64,000 nt of DNA from Pseudomonas kermanshahensis (GCF_014269205.2 NZ_JABWRY020000001.1:5400000-5463999), one strand, 5' to 3'. Numbered from the stretch's first letter, positions 44,895 to 55,141 are shown. The notes: generated from the sequence alone by a model not told the origin. Numbers and translations are program-made.

Positions 44895-45521
44895 ATGCCG
44901 CCTTTACTCAAGACATGGCTGACCCTCTGTCTATTATTACCCCTGGCCGCCCACGCCACCAATCGTGAGCAACGTCTTCCCAATGGTTTCACCGGCTATA
45001 CCACCAATGCCTCGGTGAAACACGCGCCTGCCAAGCACACCACGCTGCGCGCACGCCCAAGCAACGCGGCCAGCAGCCGTGGGCTGCCGGTTGCCTCCAT
45101 GTCGCCGAAGCAGAGCAGCGATGTGCTCAGCCGTGCGGTGAATGTGCTCGGCACGCCCTATGTCTGGGGCGGCAGCAGCCCGAAAAAGGGCTTCGACTGC
45201 AGCGGCCTGGTGAAATACGCCTTCAATGATGTGGCCGATGTCGACCTGCCACGCACCTCCAATGCCATGGCCCAGGGCCACGGCGTGAAGGTGGCGAAGG
45301 GCGACCTCAAGCCTGGCGACCTGATCTTCTTCAACATCAAGAGCCGACGGGTCAACCACGTTGCCATCTACCTGGGCAACGACCGCTTCATCCATGCCCC
45401 GCGTCGCGGCAAGCGGGTGAGCATCGACACCCTCAGCAAGCCTTACTGGCAGAAGCACTATGTCGTGGCCAAGCGGGTGTTGCCGAAAGAACAGCAGCAG
45501 CTGGCCCTGGCCAAGCGCTGA
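44895..45521 (+). CDS. NlpC/P60 cell-wall peptidase
   Basis: The 208-residue protein has a signal peptide (MPPLLKTWLTLCLLLPLAAHA-TN), a disordered linker, and a C-terminal NlpC/P60 domain. The catalytic Cys is in KKGFDCSGLVKYAF, the first His in VNHVAIYLG, and a third polar residue in FIHAPRRGK. Such enzymes cleave gamma-D-Glu-diaminopimelate bonds in peptidoglycan. A REP pair follows. Confidence 0.9.
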   Translation: MPPLLKTWLTLCLLLPLAAHATNREQRLPNGFTGYTTNASVKHAPAKHTTLRARPSNAASSRGLPVASMSPKQSSDVLSRAVNVLGTPYVWGGSSPKKGFDCSGLVKYAFNDVADVDLPRTSNAMAQGHGVKVAKGDLKPGDLIFFNIKSRRVNHVAIYLGNDRFIHAPRRGKRVSIDTLSKPYWQKHYVVAKRVLPKEQQQLALAKR

Positions 45522-45543
45522 TCGAGCCTCGACCACGGCTCTG

Positions 45544-45637
45544 GTAGGAGCAGCCTTGTGCTGCGAAGAGGCCAGTGAAAACACAGCGGATCGTCGCTGA
45601 CGTCACAGGCCTCTTCGCAGCACAAGGCTGCTCCTAC
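45544..45637. repeat. REP pair (inverted) at the 3' end of pilT
   Basis: Two perfect 30-nt inverted arms, 45544-45573 and 45608-45637, start GTAGGAGCAGCCTTGTGCTG. The second arm includes the pilT stop codon (TAG read from 45636-45634). Confidence 0.88.
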
Positions 45638-46623
45638 ACCCATCCCATCACTTTCAGCCTTTGCATCGCCCCCTCCATCGTTCGCATCCCCTCCGCCGCC
45701 CCCGTCTGCATCACCGAACTCAGCTGCGCCATCCGCCCTTCGCGAATCAGGTTACGCACTGCCGTGTTAGCCACCAACACTTCCCGCGCCGCCACTCGCC
45801 CGCCGCCCACGCGCTTGACCAGCACTTGCGCCACCACCAGGCGCAGCGACTCGGCCAGCATCGCCCGCACCAGCGGTTTTTCCTCGGCGGCAAACACCTC
45901 CACCAGCCGGTCGATGCTGCCCGCAGCCGAGCGCGTATGCACGGTTGCCAGTACCAGGTGCCCCGTTTCTGCCGCCCGCAATGCCAGGCGAATCGTCTCC
46001 AGATCGCGCAACTCGCCGATCATGATCACATCCGGGTCCTGACGCAGCGCACTGCGCAGCCCTTGGGCAAACCCACGGCAATCGCGGCCCATCTCGCGCT
46101 GGTTGACCAGGCTCCGTTGGCTGTTGTGGATAACTTCCACAGGGTCTTCAAGGGTGATGATATGCAATGGCCGCTCGCGGTTGAGCTGATCGAGCAGCAC
46201 CGCCAAGGTGCTGGACTTGCCACTGCCGGTGGGCCCGCCCACCAGAATCAGGCCATCAGAACACTGCGCAACAGCTTGAAACACTTCCACAAGGTCAAGC
46301 TCGTCCAGTGTCGCAATGCGTCTGGGTATCAGGCGAAAGGTCGCCGCAACCCCATTCAACTGGCGAAACAGGTTCAGGCGAAAACGGCCTAACGCTGGCA
46401 GCGCCAACGCAAGGTCCAACTCATCCCCCTGCGCCCATTGCCGGCAAGCGTCATCGCCCAGCAAGGGCGCCATGGCATCACTCAGCGCCGCTGCCGTCAG
46501 CGGCGGCAGGTCCATGCGTTGCAGCTCGCCATCCAGGCGCAGCATTGGTACCTGGCCCGCGGCCAGGTGCAGGTCCGAAGCCCGCGCATCCACAGCACGG
46601 GCCAACAGGTCGGTCACATCCAT
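45634..46623 (-). CDS. pilT: PilT-type retraction ATPase, shortened C-terminus
   Basis: PilT is a hexameric ATPase that depolymerises type IV pili. The 329-residue protein has Walker A LVGGPTGSGKSSTLAVLLDQ, an Asp box HIITLEDPVEVIHNS, Walker B region RQDPDVIMIGELRD, and the His box TGHLVLATVHTRSA. It ends MRTMEGAMQRLKVMGWV, about 15 residues short of P. aeruginosa PilT as I recall it; the missing segment begins where the REP arm starts. It is divergent from yggS, the order known in pseudomonads. Confidence 0.9.
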   Translation of the reverse strand: MDVTDLLARAVDARASDLHLAAGQVPMLRLDGELQRMDLPPLTAAALSDAMAPLLGDDACRQWAQGDELDLALALPALGRFRLNLFRQLNGVAATFRLIPRRIATLDELDLVEVFQAVAQCSDGLILVGGPTGSGKSSTLAVLLDQLNRERPLHIITLEDPVEVIHNSQRSLVNQREMGRDCRGFAQGLRSALRQDPDVIMIGELRDLETIRLALRAAETGHLVLATVHTRSAAGSIDRLVEVFAAEEKPLVRAMLAESLRLVVAQVLVKRVGGGRVAAREVLVANTAVRNLIREGRMAQLSSVMQTGAAEGMRTMEGAMQRLKVMGWV

Positions 46624-46688
46624 GAGACTCCCCAAAGGCGATCAAGCAGGTAGAATGCCGCAGACCCTTTCGCCGCCGGCATCGATCC

Positions 46689-47375
46689 ATGTCCACCATA
46701 GCAGACAACCTATCCGCCCTTGCCGCCCGCATCGCCAGCGCCGCCCAGGCCGCCGGGCGGGACCCGGCCAGCATCCAGTTGCTGGCTGTGAGCAAGACCA
46801 AGCCCGCCAGCGCCATCCGTGAAATCTACGCCGCTGGCGTGCGCGATGTCGGCGAAAACTACCTGCAGGAAGCCCTGACCAAGCAGGAAGCGTTGCGCGA
46901 CCTGCCCTTGATCTGGCACTTCATCGGCCCCATTCAGTCGAACAAGACCAAAGCCATTGCCGAGCATTTCGACTGGGTACATTCCGTGGACCGCCTGAAA
47001 ATCGCCCAACGCCTCTCGGAGCAACGCCCTGCGGCACTGGCACCGCTGAACATCTGCCTGCAGGTGAATGTCAGTGGCGAAGACAGCAAGTCCGGCTGCG
47101 CCCCGGGCGACCTGCCGGCGCTGGCCGCGGCCGTGGCGAAACTGCCCAATCTGCGCCTGCGCGGGTTGATGGCCATCCCGGAGCCCACCGATGACCGCGC
47201 CGCCCAAGAGGCCGCTTTTGCCAGCCTGCGCACCTTGCAGCAGCACCTGGGCCTTGGCCTGGACACCTTGTCCATGGGCATGAGCCACGACCTGGAGGCG
47301 GCGATTGCCCAGGGAGCGACCTGGGTACGTATCGGCACCGCCCTGTTCGGTGCCCGCGACTACGGGCCCGTCTGA
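46689..47375 (+). CDS. yggS: PLP homeostasis protein YggS
   Basis: The 228-residue, PLP-binding, alanine-racemase-like barrel has the PLP Lys in QLLAVSKTKPASAIREIY, then GENYLQEALTK, WHFIGPIQSNKTK and MGMSHDLEAAIAQGATWVRI. It buffers pyridoxal phosphate and is enzymatically silent. It lies 38 nt before proC. Confidence 0.95.
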   Translation: MSTIADNLSALAARIASAAQAAGRDPASIQLLAVSKTKPASAIREIYAAGVRDVGENYLQEALTKQEALRDLPLIWHFIGPIQSNKTKAIAEHFDWVHSVDRLKIAQRLSEQRPAALAPLNICLQVNVSGEDSKSGCAPGDLPALAAAVAKLPNLRLRGLMAIPEPTDDRAAQEAAFASLRTLQQHLGLGLDTLSMGMSHDLEAAIAQGATWVRIGTALFGARDYGPV

Positions 47376-47413
47376 TTCCATGCTTTACTCACTCTTTCCC
47401 ACAAGGACCTGAC

Positions 47414-48232
47414 ATGAGCAAGACACGTATTGCCTTTATCGGCGCCGGCAACATGGCCGCCAGCCTGATCGGCGGCCTGCGTGCCCAGGGCCTGGAGGCT
47501 TCGCAGATCCGCGCCAGCGACACGGGCGCCGAGACCCGTACCCGCATCCAGGCCGAGCACGGCATCGAAACCTTCGAAGACAATGCCCAGGCAATCGCTG
47601 GCGCCGACGTGATCGTACTGGCAGTCAAGCCGCAGGTCATGAAGGCCGTTTGCCAAGCCCTGCAAGCCCACCTGCAGGAAGGCCAGCTGATTGTTTCCAT
47701 CGCTGCCGGTATCACCTGCGCCAGCCTGCAGAGCTGGGTAGGCCCACGCCCGGTGGTGCGCTGCATGCCCAACACGCCAGCGCTGCTGCGCCAAGGCGTC
47801 AGCGGCCTGTACGCCACCCAGGAAGTCAACGCAGAACAGCGGCAACAGGCCGAACAGCTGCTGTCTGCCGTGGGCACTGCCCTGTGGCTGGACCAAGAGC
47901 AGCAACTGGACGCAGTGACCGCCGTCTCCGGCAGCGGGCCGGCGTACTTCTTCCTGCTGATCGAGGCAATGACCGCCGCAGGCGAAAAGCTCGGCCTGCC
48001 TCGCGAAACCGCCTCCCAGCTGACCCTGCAGACCGCGCTGGGCGCGGCGCGCATGGCCGTGGCCAGCGATGTCGACGCTGCCGAACTGCGCCGCCGTGTC
48101 ACCTCGCCAGCCGGCACCACCGAAGCTGCGATCAAGTCGTTCCAGGCCAACGGCTTCGAAGCCATCGTCGAGCAAGCGCTGCAGGCCGCAGCGACGCGCT
48201 CCGCCGAGCTGGCCGAACAACTGGGCAAATAA
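47414..48232 (+). CDS. proC: Pyrroline-5-carboxylate reductase
   Basis: ProC reduces P5C to proline with NAD(P)H. The 272-residue protein has the nucleotide fold RIAFIGAGNMAASLIGGL and the C-terminal family signature in the proline-binding helices (VSGSGPAYFFLLIEAMTAAG). It is preceded by AAGGAC and followed 10 nt later by yggT. Confidence 0.96.
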   Translation: MSKTRIAFIGAGNMAASLIGGLRAQGLEASQIRASDTGAETRTRIQAEHGIETFEDNAQAIAGADVIVLAVKPQVMKAVCQALQAHLQEGQLIVSIAAGITCASLQSWVGPRPVVRCMPNTPALLRQGVSGLYATQEVNAEQRQQAEQLLSAVGTALWLDQEQQLDAVTAVSGSGPAYFFLLIEAMTAAGEKLGLPRETASQLTLQTALGAARMAVASDVDAAELRRRVTSPAGTTEAAIKSFQANGFEAIVEQALQAAATRSAELAEQLGK

Positions 48233-48242
48233 GGAGCTTTAG

Positions 48243-48833
48243 ATGAATGCACTGTCTGGCGCCGCGATCTTCGTGGTGCAAACCCTGGTCAGCCTGTATT
48301 TGGTGATCGTCCTGCTGCGCTTCGTGCTGCAACTGGTCAAGGCCAACTTCTACAACCCACTGTGCCAGTTCGCGGTACGCGCCACCCAGCCGCTGCTCAA
48401 GCCGATCCGTCGGGTCATCCCAAGCGTTGGCGGCCTGGACACCTCGTCGCTGCTGCTGGCAGTGGTCATCCAGGCGCTGCTGATGGGCTTCGTACTGATG
48501 GTCACCTACGGCACCTTCGGTGACGTGCTGCACCTGCTGATGTGGGCCATCATCGGCATCACCTCGCTGTTCCTGAAGATTTTCTGGGTAGCAATGATCG
48601 TCATGGTGATCGTCTCCTGGGTCGCGCCCAACAGCCACAACCCGGCGGCGGAGCTGGCCTACCAGATCAGCGAACCGGTGCTGGCACCGTTCCGCCGCCT
48701 CGTGCCTAACCTGGGCGGCATGGACATCTCGCCCATCTTCGCCTTCCTGGCGATCCAGGTGATCCAGTCGTTCGTCATGCCGCCGCTGGCTGCCTATGCC
48801 GGCATGCCTCAAGAACTGTGGCGGATGATCTGA
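48243..48833 (+). CDS. yggT: YggT-family membrane protein
   Basis: The 196-residue protein contains two YGGT repeats with the NPLCQFAVRATQPLLKPIRR and ISEPVLAPFRRLVP motifs, and about five membrane helices. Its role is uncertain (osmotic stress, cell-division links in other bacteria). It sits in the conserved yggS-proC-yggT cluster. Confidence 0.9.
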   Translation: MNALSGAAIFVVQTLVSLYLVIVLLRFVLQLVKANFYNPLCQFAVRATQPLLKPIRRVIPSVGGLDTSSLLLAVVIQALLMGFVLMVTYGTFGDVLHLLMWAIIGITSLFLKIFWVAMIVMVIVSWVAPNSHNPAAELAYQISEPVLAPFRRLVPNLGGMDISPIFAFLAIQVIQSFVMPPLAAYAGMPQELWRMI

Positions 48834-48856
48834 TCCAACGCCCTTGAACATCGACG

Positions 48857-48890
48857 CCCCCTGCGGCAAGCCTTTGCTTGCCGCAGGGGG
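48857..48890 (+). terminator. Hairpin after yggT
   Basis: CCCCCTGCGGCAAG (48857-48870) pairs perfectly with CTTGCCGCAGGGGG (48877-48890) around a 6-nt loop. A weak T-rich stretch (CTCTTTAG) follows. Probable terminator separating yggT from metX. Confidence 0.7.
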
Positions 48891-48935
48891 TAGCGCTCTT
48901 TAGACTTACGCCTCCGTCAAGCGTGAGCAGGGTCG

Positions 48936-50075
48936 ATGTCCACTGTCCTTCCCGAAGATTCCGTCGGTCTGGTTACACCGCAAACAGCCCGGTTCGAAGA
49001 ACCGCTGGCCCTGGCCTGTGGCCGCTCGCTGGCCAGCTACGAGCTGGTCTACGAGACCTATGGCACCCTGAACGCCAGCGCCAGCAATGCCGTGCTGATC
49101 TGCCATGCCTTGTCCGGCCACCACCATGCCGCCGGCTACCATGCCGCCACCGACCGCAAGCCGGGCTGGTGGGACAGCTGCATCGGCCCCGGCAAGCCAA
49201 TCGACACCAACCGTTTCTTCGTGGTCAGCCTGAACAACCTCGGCGGCTGCAATGGCAGTACTGGCCCGAGCAGCGTCAACCCGGCTACCGGCAAGCCCTA
49301 TGGCGCCGACTTCCCGGTGCTGACCGTGGAAGACTGGGTGCACAGCCAGGCACGCCTGGCTGACCGCCTGGGCATTGGCCAGTGGGCGGCCATCGTGGGC
49401 GGCAGCCTTGGTGGCATGCAGGCGCTGCAATGGACCATCACCTACCCCGACCGCGTGCGGCACTGCGTCGATATCGCCTCGGCGCCCAAGCTCTCGGCAC
49501 AGAACATTGCCTTCAACGAAGTAGCGCGCCAGGCCATCCTCACCGACCCGGAGTTCCACGGCGGTTCGTTCCAGGACCAGGGCGTGATCCCCAAGCGCGG
49601 GCTGATGCTGGCGCGCATGGTGGGCCATATCACCTACCTGTCCGATGATTCGATGGGTGAAAAATTCGGCCGTGAGCTCAAGAGCGACAAGCTCAACTAC
49701 GACTTCCACAGCGTCGAATTCCAGGTCGAAAGCTACCTGCGCTATCAGGGCGAGGAATTTTCCGGCCGTTTCGACGCCAACACCTACCTGCTGATGACCA
49801 AGGCCCTGGACTACTTCGACCCGGCCGCAGCCCACGGTGGCGACCTTGCCGCCACCCTGGCCTCGGTCACGGCAGACTACTGCATCATGTCGTTCACCAC
49901 CGACTGGCGCTTCTCGCCTGCCCGTTCACGCGAGATCGTCGATGCGTTGATGGCCGCGCGCAAGAACGTGTGTTATCTGGAGATCGACTCACCTTATGGG
50001 CACGATGCCTTCCTGATCCCCACACCTCGCTACATGCAGGGTTTCTCGAACTACATGAACCGCATCGCCATCTGA
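48936..50075 (+). CDS. metX: Homoserine O-acyltransferase MetX
   Basis: MetX activates homoserine for methionine synthesis; in Pseudomonas it is reported to use succinyl-CoA rather than acetyl-CoA. The 379-residue alpha/beta hydrolase shows [11 protein letters not shown], the nucleophile Ser in [13 protein letters not shown], and the C-terminal catalytic Asp and His (SPYGHDAF). It is followed 7 nt later by metW. I see no SAM riboswitch in the short leader. Confidence 0.95.
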   Translation: MSTVLPEDSVGLVTPQTARFEEPLALACGRSLASYELVYETYGTLNASASNAVLICHALSGHHHAAGYHAATDRKPGWWDSCIGPGKPIDTNRFFVVSLNNLGGCNGSTGPSSVNPATGKPYGADFPVLTVEDWVHSQARLADRLGIGQWAAIVGGSLGGMQALQWTITYPDRVRHCVDIASAPKLSAQNIAFNEVARQAILTDPEFHGGSFQDQGVIPKRGLMLARMVGHITYLSDDSMGEKFGRELKSDKLNYDFHSVEFQVESYLRYQGEEFSGRFDANTYLLMTKALDYFDPAAAHGGDLAATLASVTADYCIMSFTTDWRFSPARSREIVDALMAARKNVCYLEIDSPYGHDAFLIPTPRYMQGFSNYMNRIAI

Positions 50076-50082
50076 GGACAGC

Positions 50083-50703
50083 ATGAGAGCCGATCTGGAA
50101 ATCATCCACGACTGGATTCCCGCCGGCAGCCGGGTACTCGACCTGGGCTGCGGCAGTGGCGAACTGCTGGCCTCGCTGCGTGACCGCAAGCAGGTCACCG
50201 GTTACGGCCTGGAGATCGACGCCGACAATATCGCCGCGTGCGTGGCCAAGGGCGTCAACGTCATCGAACAGGACCTGGACAAGGGCCTGGGCAACTTTGC
50301 CAGCAACAGTTTCGATGTGGTGATCATGACCCAGGCCCTGCAGGCCGTGGAGTACCCCGACCGCATCCTCGACGAGATGCTGCGCGTGGGCCGTCAGTGC
50401 ATCATCACCTTCCCCAACTTCGGCCACTGGCGCTGCCGCTGGTACCTGGCGACCAAAGGCCGCATGCCGGTTTCGGACTTCATGCCGTATACCTGGTACA
50501 ACACGCCGAACATCCACTTCTGCACCTTCGCCGACTTTGAAGAGCTGTGCCACGAGCGCCACGCCAAGGTCCTCGACCGCCTGGCCGTCGACCACTTGCA
50601 CCGTAATGGGTGGGGCGGCCGGCTATGGCCTAATCTTCTAGGTGAGATCGGCATCTATCGCGTCAGCAGCCCTGGCCTGCAGGAGCACCAGCTCGCGGTC
50701 TGA
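50083..50703 (+). CDS. metW: Methionine biosynthesis protein MetW
   Basis: The 206-residue class I methyltransferase-like protein has the SAM motif VLDLGCGSGELLASL. MetW is required with MetX for homoserine acylation in several pseudomonads. It lies 7 nt after metX and 22 nt before the DUF4426 gene. Confidence 0.95.
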   Translation: MRADLEIIHDWIPAGSRVLDLGCGSGELLASLRDRKQVTGYGLEIDADNIAACVAKGVNVIEQDLDKGLGNFASNSFDVVIMTQALQAVEYPDRILDEMLRVGRQCIITFPNFGHWRCRWYLATKGRMPVSDFMPYTWYNTPNIHFCTFADFEELCHERHAKVLDRLAVDHLHRNGWGGRLWPNLLGEIGIYRVSSPGLQEHQLAV

Positions 50704-50725
50704 CGCTCACCGGAGGAATCGTACC

Positions 50726-51160
50726 ATGCGTCGCCTAGCCCTGTTCCTGATCAGCCTGTGCCTGGCCCTGCCTGTACTGGCTGCCGATGCCGCCCGTCCC
50801 GAGCGCAAGGAAGTGTTTGGCGACGTGACGGTACACTACAGCGCGTTCACCTCAAGCATGCTGACGCCGGAGGTGGCCGCGGCCACGGGCCTGGTGCGCA
50901 GCAAGAACCAGGGCGTGCTCAACATTGCCGTGATCAAGGCCAACAAGCCGGCCATGGCGGTCGTCAGCGGCACGGTGAAAGACCTGACCGGGCGCAGCAG
51001 CCCGTTGTCCTTCAAGCAGATCACCGAACAGGGCGCGATTTACTACATCGCCCAGTTCAAGATCGAACAGCCAGAAACCGTGACCTTCGACATCAATGTC
51101 GAAACCGGCGGCATCAGTAACTCTCTCAGCTTCAACCAGGAAGTGTTCCCAGGCGAATGA
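50726..51160 (+). CDS. DUF4426 periplasmic protein
   Basis: The 144-residue protein has a signal peptide ([21 protein letters not shown]) and a DUF4426 beta-rich domain ([20 protein letters not shown]). Its function is unknown; it follows metW and overlaps rdgB by 4 nt (ATGA). The ATG at 50726 is preceded by CCGGAGG. Confidence 0.85.
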   Translation: MRRLALFLISLCLALPVLAADAARPERKEVFGDVTVHYSAFTSSMLTPEVAAATGLVRSKNQGVLNIAVIKANKPAMAVVSGTVKDLTGRSSPLSFKQITEQGAIYYIAQFKIEQPETVTFDINVETGGISNSLSFNQEVFPGE

Positions 51161-51753
51161 TGAATTTCCAGCAACTCGTATTGGCCAGCCACAATGCCGG
51201 CAAACTCAAGGAACTCCAGGCCATGCTTGGCGCGTCCGTACAGCTGCGCTCGATCGGTGAATTCAGCCAGGTCGAGCCAGAGGAAACCGGCCTGTCGTTC
51301 GTCGAGAACGCCATTCTCAAGGCACGCAATGCCGCGCGCATCTCTGGCCTGCCAGCACTGGCCGATGACTCGGGCCTGGCCGTGGACTACCTCGGCGGCG
51401 CGCCGGGTATCTATTCTGCTCGCTATGCCGATGGCAAGGGTGACGCGGCAAACAACGCCAAGCTGCTGGACGCCTTGAAAGACGTGCCCGAGGCCGAGCG
51501 CGGCGCTCAGTTCGTCTGCGTGCTGGCGCTGGTGCGTCACGCCGACGACCCGCTGCCGATCCTGTGCGAAGGCCTGTGGCACGGGCGCATCATGTTTGAG
51601 GCCAGCGGTGAGCACGGCTTTGGCTACGACCCGCTGTTCTGGGTGCCAGAGCGCAATTGCTCGAGTGCGGACCTCGCCCCTGTCGACAAGAACCAGCTCA
51701 GCCACCGCGCCCGCGCCATGGTCCTGCTGCGTCAACGCCTGGGCCTGGCATGA
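51157..51753 (+). CDS. rdgB: ITP/XTP pyrophosphatase RdgB
   Basis: The 198-residue enzyme hydrolyses non-canonical purine triphosphates. Motifs are [16 protein letters not shown], the metal/substrate site [25 protein letters not shown], and [14 protein letters not shown]. It overlaps both neighbours by 4 nt. Confidence 0.96.
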   Translation: MMNFQQLVLASHNAGKLKELQAMLGASVQLRSIGEFSQVEPEETGLSFVENAILKARNAARISGLPALADDSGLAVDYLGGAPGIYSARYADGKGDAANNAKLLDALKDVPEAERGAQFVCVLALVRHADDPLPILCEGLWHGRIMFEASGEHGFGYDPLFWVPERNCSSADLAPVDKNQLSHRARAMVLLRQRLGLA

Positions 51754-52937
51754 TCGAAACGTTGTCCATCCAACCGCACCCGGCGGGTGCGGCTGGTTTC
51801 GCCGTGCTGCCGCCCTTGGCGTTGTACATCCACATCCCGTGGTGCGTACGCAAATGCCCTTATTGCGACTTCAATTCCCACGCGGCGGGCCCAGAGCTGC
51901 CTGAAGAGGCTTATGTCGACGCCCTGCTGACCGACCTCGATCAAGAGCTGGCAGCCGTACAAGGCCGCCCGATCAGCTCGATCTTCTTCGGTGGCGGTAC
52001 GCCGAGCTTGTTCAGTGCCAACGCCCTTGGGCGGCTGCTGCGTGGCGTTGAACAATGCATCCCGTTCGCGCCTGACATCGAAATCACCCTGGAGGCCAAC
52101 CCTGGTACGTTCGAGCAAGAGAAGTTCAAGGCGTACCGGCAGACGGGCATCAATCGCCTGTCCATCGGCGTGCAGAGCTTCCAGCCCGCCAAGCTGGAGG
52201 CGCTCGGGCGCATCCACAACGGCGACGAAGCGATCCGCGCCGCCGACATGGCGCGCGCGGCCGGGTTCGACAACTTCAACATGGACTTGATGCACGGCCT
52301 GCCCGACCAGTCGCTGGACGACGCGCTGGGTGACGTGCGCCAGGCCATCGCCCTAGGGCCGACCCACTTGTCGTGGTACCAGCTGACCGTAGAGCCGAAC
52401 ACGGTGTTCTGGAACCAACCGCCCGAGCTGCCAGAAGACGACATCCTCTGGGATATCCAGGAGGCCGGCCAAAGCCTGATGGCCGAGCACGGCTACCGCC
52501 AGTACGAAGTGTCGGCCTATGCCCAGCCAGGCCGTGCTGCCAAGCACAACCTCAATTACTGGCGCTTCGGTGATTTCATCGGCATCGGCGCGGGTGCCCA
52601 CGGCAAGCTGACCTTCGCTGACGGGCGCATCCTGCGGACCTGGAAAACCCGCCTGCCCAAGGACTACCTGAACCTGGCCAAACCGTTCAAGGCTGGCGAA
52701 AAGCGGCTGCCGGCGGACGAGCTGCCCTTCGAGTTCCTGATGAACGCCTTGCGCCTGACCGATGGCGTCGAAGCCGAACTGTTCACCCAGCGCACCGGCC
52801 TGCCGCTGGCGCAACTGGCCGAGGCCCGTCGCGCGGCCGAACAAAAGGGCCTTTTGCAGGTCGAACCGGATCGATTGGTGGCCACGCCGCGCGGCCAGTT
52901 GTTCCTCAATGACCTGCTGCAGTATTTCTTGACCTAA
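51750..52937 (+). CDS. hemW: Haem chaperone HemW (radical SAM)
   Basis: The 395-residue protein has the radical-SAM cluster motif [17 protein letters not shown] and the HemN C-terminal domain. HemW inserts haem into respiratory enzymes and lacks the oxidase activity of HemN. The ATG at 51750 overlaps the rdgB stop. Confidence 0.94.
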   Translation: MIETLSIQPHPAGAAGFAVLPPLALYIHIPWCVRKCPYCDFNSHAAGPELPEEAYVDALLTDLDQELAAVQGRPISSIFFGGGTPSLFSANALGRLLRGVEQCIPFAPDIEITLEANPGTFEQEKFKAYRQTGINRLSIGVQSFQPAKLEALGRIHNGDEAIRAADMARAAGFDNFNMDLMHGLPDQSLDDALGDVRQAIALGPTHLSWYQLTVEPNTVFWNQPPELPEDDILWDIQEAGQSLMAEHGYRQYEVSAYAQPGRAAKHNLNYWRFGDFIGIGAGAHGKLTFADGRILRTWKTRLPKDYLNLAKPFKAGEKRLPADELPFEFLMNALRLTDGVEAELFTQRTGLPLAQLAEARRAAEQKGLLQVEPDRLVATPRGQLFLNDLLQYFLT

Positions 52938-52946
52938 GGATGACCC

Positions 52947-53273
52947 ATGGACCTGGTACTTGATCTGCTTGCAACGGCTTCCCGCTGGAGCCGCAGCAAC
53001 CTGTCGGAGATTTCGCTGGCCTTGGTAGGCTGCCTGCTGGTGCTGTTCGGCACCGATATCAAAGCCACGGTGGAACAACGCCTGGGCAGCCTGGCCGGCG
53101 CCCTGCGCGTGCCGTTCATGGCCCTGCTGGTGATGATCGGCAGCGGCGCAGCGCTGATCTATGCCACCCCGTGGGTGGTGAAGGGGCTGGGCCAGTTCAA
53201 TAATTATGCGTTGGCACCCGTGCTGCTGGTGGTGCTGGTGTTGATCGGCGTGGTGGCTGATCGGCGGGGGTAA
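52947..53273 (+). CDS. DUF3392 membrane protein
   Basis: The 108-residue protein has three predicted membrane helices, including ISLALVGCLLVLFGTDIKA and LAPVLLVVLVLIGVV. It matches the DUF3392 layout and is uncharacterised. It lies 9 nt after hemW, so it is probably cotranscribed. Confidence 0.8.
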   Translation: MDLVLDLLATASRWSRSNLSEISLALVGCLLVLFGTDIKATVEQRLGSLAGALRVPFMALLVMIGSGAALIYATPWVVKGLGQFNNYALAPVLLVVLVLIGVVADRRG

Positions 53274-53300
53274 GGCACGACTACAGCACTTCACTTTCCC

Positions 53301-53385
53301 TGTAGGAGCGGGTTTACCCGCGAACACGGGCGAAGCCCGTGCCATATACCGCGTCGCATTCTTCGCGGGTAAACCCGCTCCCACA
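53301..53385. repeat. REP pair (inverted), DUF3392-trmB gap
   Basis: Arms 53301-53324 and 53362-53385 are inverted copies around GAGCGGGTTTACCCGCGAA with one mismatch. A perfect CACGGGC-GAA-GCCCGTG stem (53325-53341) lies between them. This is the GGTTTACCCGCGAA REP class, different from the others here. Confidence 0.85.
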
Positions 53386-53483
53386 GAATCCCTCGCGGTC
53401 TTGAGTACAAACAAGATCCGGATGAGTACGGGGTCTTTCAGTGAAAGCCCGAAGCGAAGGATCCTCAGTCTGATCGCTTCAAT

Positions 53484-53515
53484 AAAAAAACCGCCCTTCT
53501 CAGGCGGTTTTTTTT
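53484..53515. terminator. Bidirectional terminator between DUF3392 and trmB
   Basis: ACCGCC (53490-53495) pairs with GGCGGT (53503-53508), flanked by A and T runs of seven to eight. Confidence 0.9.
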
Positions 53516-53560
53516 GTCTGTCATTTCAGCAGGCTGAGCTCGAAAGGCTCAAGCGCCCAA

Positions 53561-54283
53561 TCAATCCACCTTCTCGAACTTCAAATCCCAAACCCCATGC
53601 CCCAAGCGCTCACCACGGCGCTCGAACTTGGTGATCGGCCGCTCTTGCGGACGTGGCACATACGCGCCATCCGCCGCCTGGTTACGGTAACCGGGCGCAG
53701 CGCTCATCACTTCCAGCATGTACTCGGCATACGGTTCCCAGTCGGTCGCCATGTGGAACACGCCACCCGGCTTGAGCTTGCGGCGTACCAGCTCTGCGAA
53801 TTCCAGCTGCACGATGCGGCGCTTGTGATGGCGCGCTTTGTGCCAAGGGTCTGGGAAGAACAGCATCAAACGGTCGAGGCTGTTATCGGCCACGCAGCGG
53901 TTGAGCACTTCGATGGCATCGCAGTCATACACCCGCAGGTTCTTCAGCCCTTGGGTCAGTACGCCATTGAGCAGCGCGCCAACGCCCGGACGGTGCACTT
54001 CGACACCGATGAAATCCTGCTCAGGCGCGGCAGCGGCCATCTCCAGCAGGGAGTGGCCCATGCCGAAACCGATCTCCAGGGTGCGCGGCGCCGAACGGCC
54101 GAACACCTGGTCGTAGTCCACCGGGCTGTCGGCCAGGGGCAGGATGAACAGGGGGCCACCCTGGTCCAGGCCGCGTTGCTGACCTTCGGTCATGCGCCCG
54201 GCGCGCATCACGAAACTCTTGATACGACGGTGTGGGCGCTCTTCGCCTTCGGCGGTGATCGGCGTTTCTTGCGATTCAGTCAT
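53561..54283 (-). CDS. trmB: tRNA (guanine-N7-)-methyltransferase
   Basis: The 240-residue enzyme forms m7G46 in tRNA. The SAM-binding motif is [15 protein letters not shown], followed by [16 protein letters not shown] and the substrate motif [17 protein letters not shown]. It starts 9 nt after the thiG stop and is likely cotranscribed with thiSG. Confidence 0.96.
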   Translation of the reverse strand: MTESQETPITAEGEERPHRRIKSFVMRAGRMTEGQQRGLDQGGPLFILPLADSPVDYDQVFGRSAPRTLEIGFGMGHSLLEMAAAAPEQDFIGVEVHRPGVGALLNGVLTQGLKNLRVYDCDAIEVLNRCVADNSLDRLMLFFPDPWHKARHHKRRIVQLEFAELVRRKLKPGGVFHMATDWEPYAEYMLEVMSAAPGYRNQAADGAYVPRPQERPITKFERRGERLGHGVWDLKFEKVD

Positions 54284-54292
54284 CAGGAGCTC

Positions 54293-55087
54293 TTACTTGA
54301 TCAGACCATCCAGCGGCGAAGAGGCGCTGGCATAGAGTTTCTTCGGCATGCGGCCGGCCAGGTAGGCCAGGCGACCTGCCACGATGGCGTGCTTCATGGC
54401 TTCAGCCATCAACACCGGTTGCTGGGCATGGGCGATGGCCGAGTTCATCAGCACCGCCTCGCAGCCCATCTCCATGGCGATGGTGGCGTCGGAGGCAGTA
54501 CCCACGCCGGCATCGACCAGCACCGGCACCTTGGATTCTTCGAGGATGATCTGCAGGTTGTAGGGGTTGCAGATGCCCAGGCCGGTACCGATCAGGCCAG
54601 CCAGTGGCATGACCGCAATACAGCCCGCTTCGGCCAGCTGACGGGCGATGATCGGGTCGTCGCTGGTGTAGACCATCACGTCGAAACCGTCCTTGACCAA
54701 CACTTCGGCGGCCTTGAGGGTTTCGATCACGTTGGGGAACAAGGTTTTCTGGTCGGCCAGCACTTCCAGCTTGACCAGGTTGTGGCCATCCAGCAGTTCA
54801 CGGGCCAGGCGGCAAGTGCGCACGGCTTCGACAGCGTCGTAGCAGCCCGCAGTGTTCGGCAGGATGGTGTAACGGTCGGGTGGCAGCACATCGAGCAGGT
54901 TCGGCTCGCCCGGGTTCTGACCGATGTTGGTACGGCGCACAGCGACGGTGACGATCTCGGCACCCGAGGCCTCGATGGCCAGGCGGGTTTCTTCCATGTC
55001 ACGGTATTTGCCGGTGCCGACCAGCAGGCGCGACTGGAAAGTGCGCCCGGCCAGGGTAAAGGGCTTGTCGCTACGAACGTTGCTCAT
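54293..55087 (-). CDS. thiG: Thiazole synthase
   Basis: The 264-residue ThiG builds the thiamine thiazole from DXP, dehydroglycine and the ThiS thiocarboxylate. Visible are [20 protein letters not shown], the Schiff-base Lys in [13 protein letters not shown], and [22 protein letters not shown]. It follows thiS with a 54-nt gap. Confidence 0.96.
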   Translation of the reverse strand: MSNVRSDKPFTLAGRTFQSRLLVGTGKYRDMEETRLAIEASGAEIVTVAVRRTNIGQNPGEPNLLDVLPPDRYTILPNTAGCYDAVEAVRTCRLARELLDGHNLVKLEVLADQKTLFPNVIETLKAAEVLVKDGFDVMVYTSDDPIIARQLAEAGCIAVMPLAGLIGTGLGICNPYNLQIILEESKVPVLVDAGVGTASDATIAMEMGCEAVLMNSAIAHAQQPVLMAEAMKHAIVAGRLAYLAGRMPKKLYASASSPLDGLIK

Positions 55088-55141
55088 CGTTGTTCCTCGG
55101 GAAAAGGTTACTGGGCTTGCGTGTGAACCGCCGAGCCGCTA

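Noticed and set aside
45544..45637. Repeats considered as a CRISPR fragment
   Set aside because: There are only two copies in inverted orientation matching the Pseudomonas REP core, and no cas genes.
48857..48935. Possible SAM riboswitch before metX
   Set aside because: The gap holds only a terminator hairpin and ~45 nt of leader, too short for a known SAM riboswitch.
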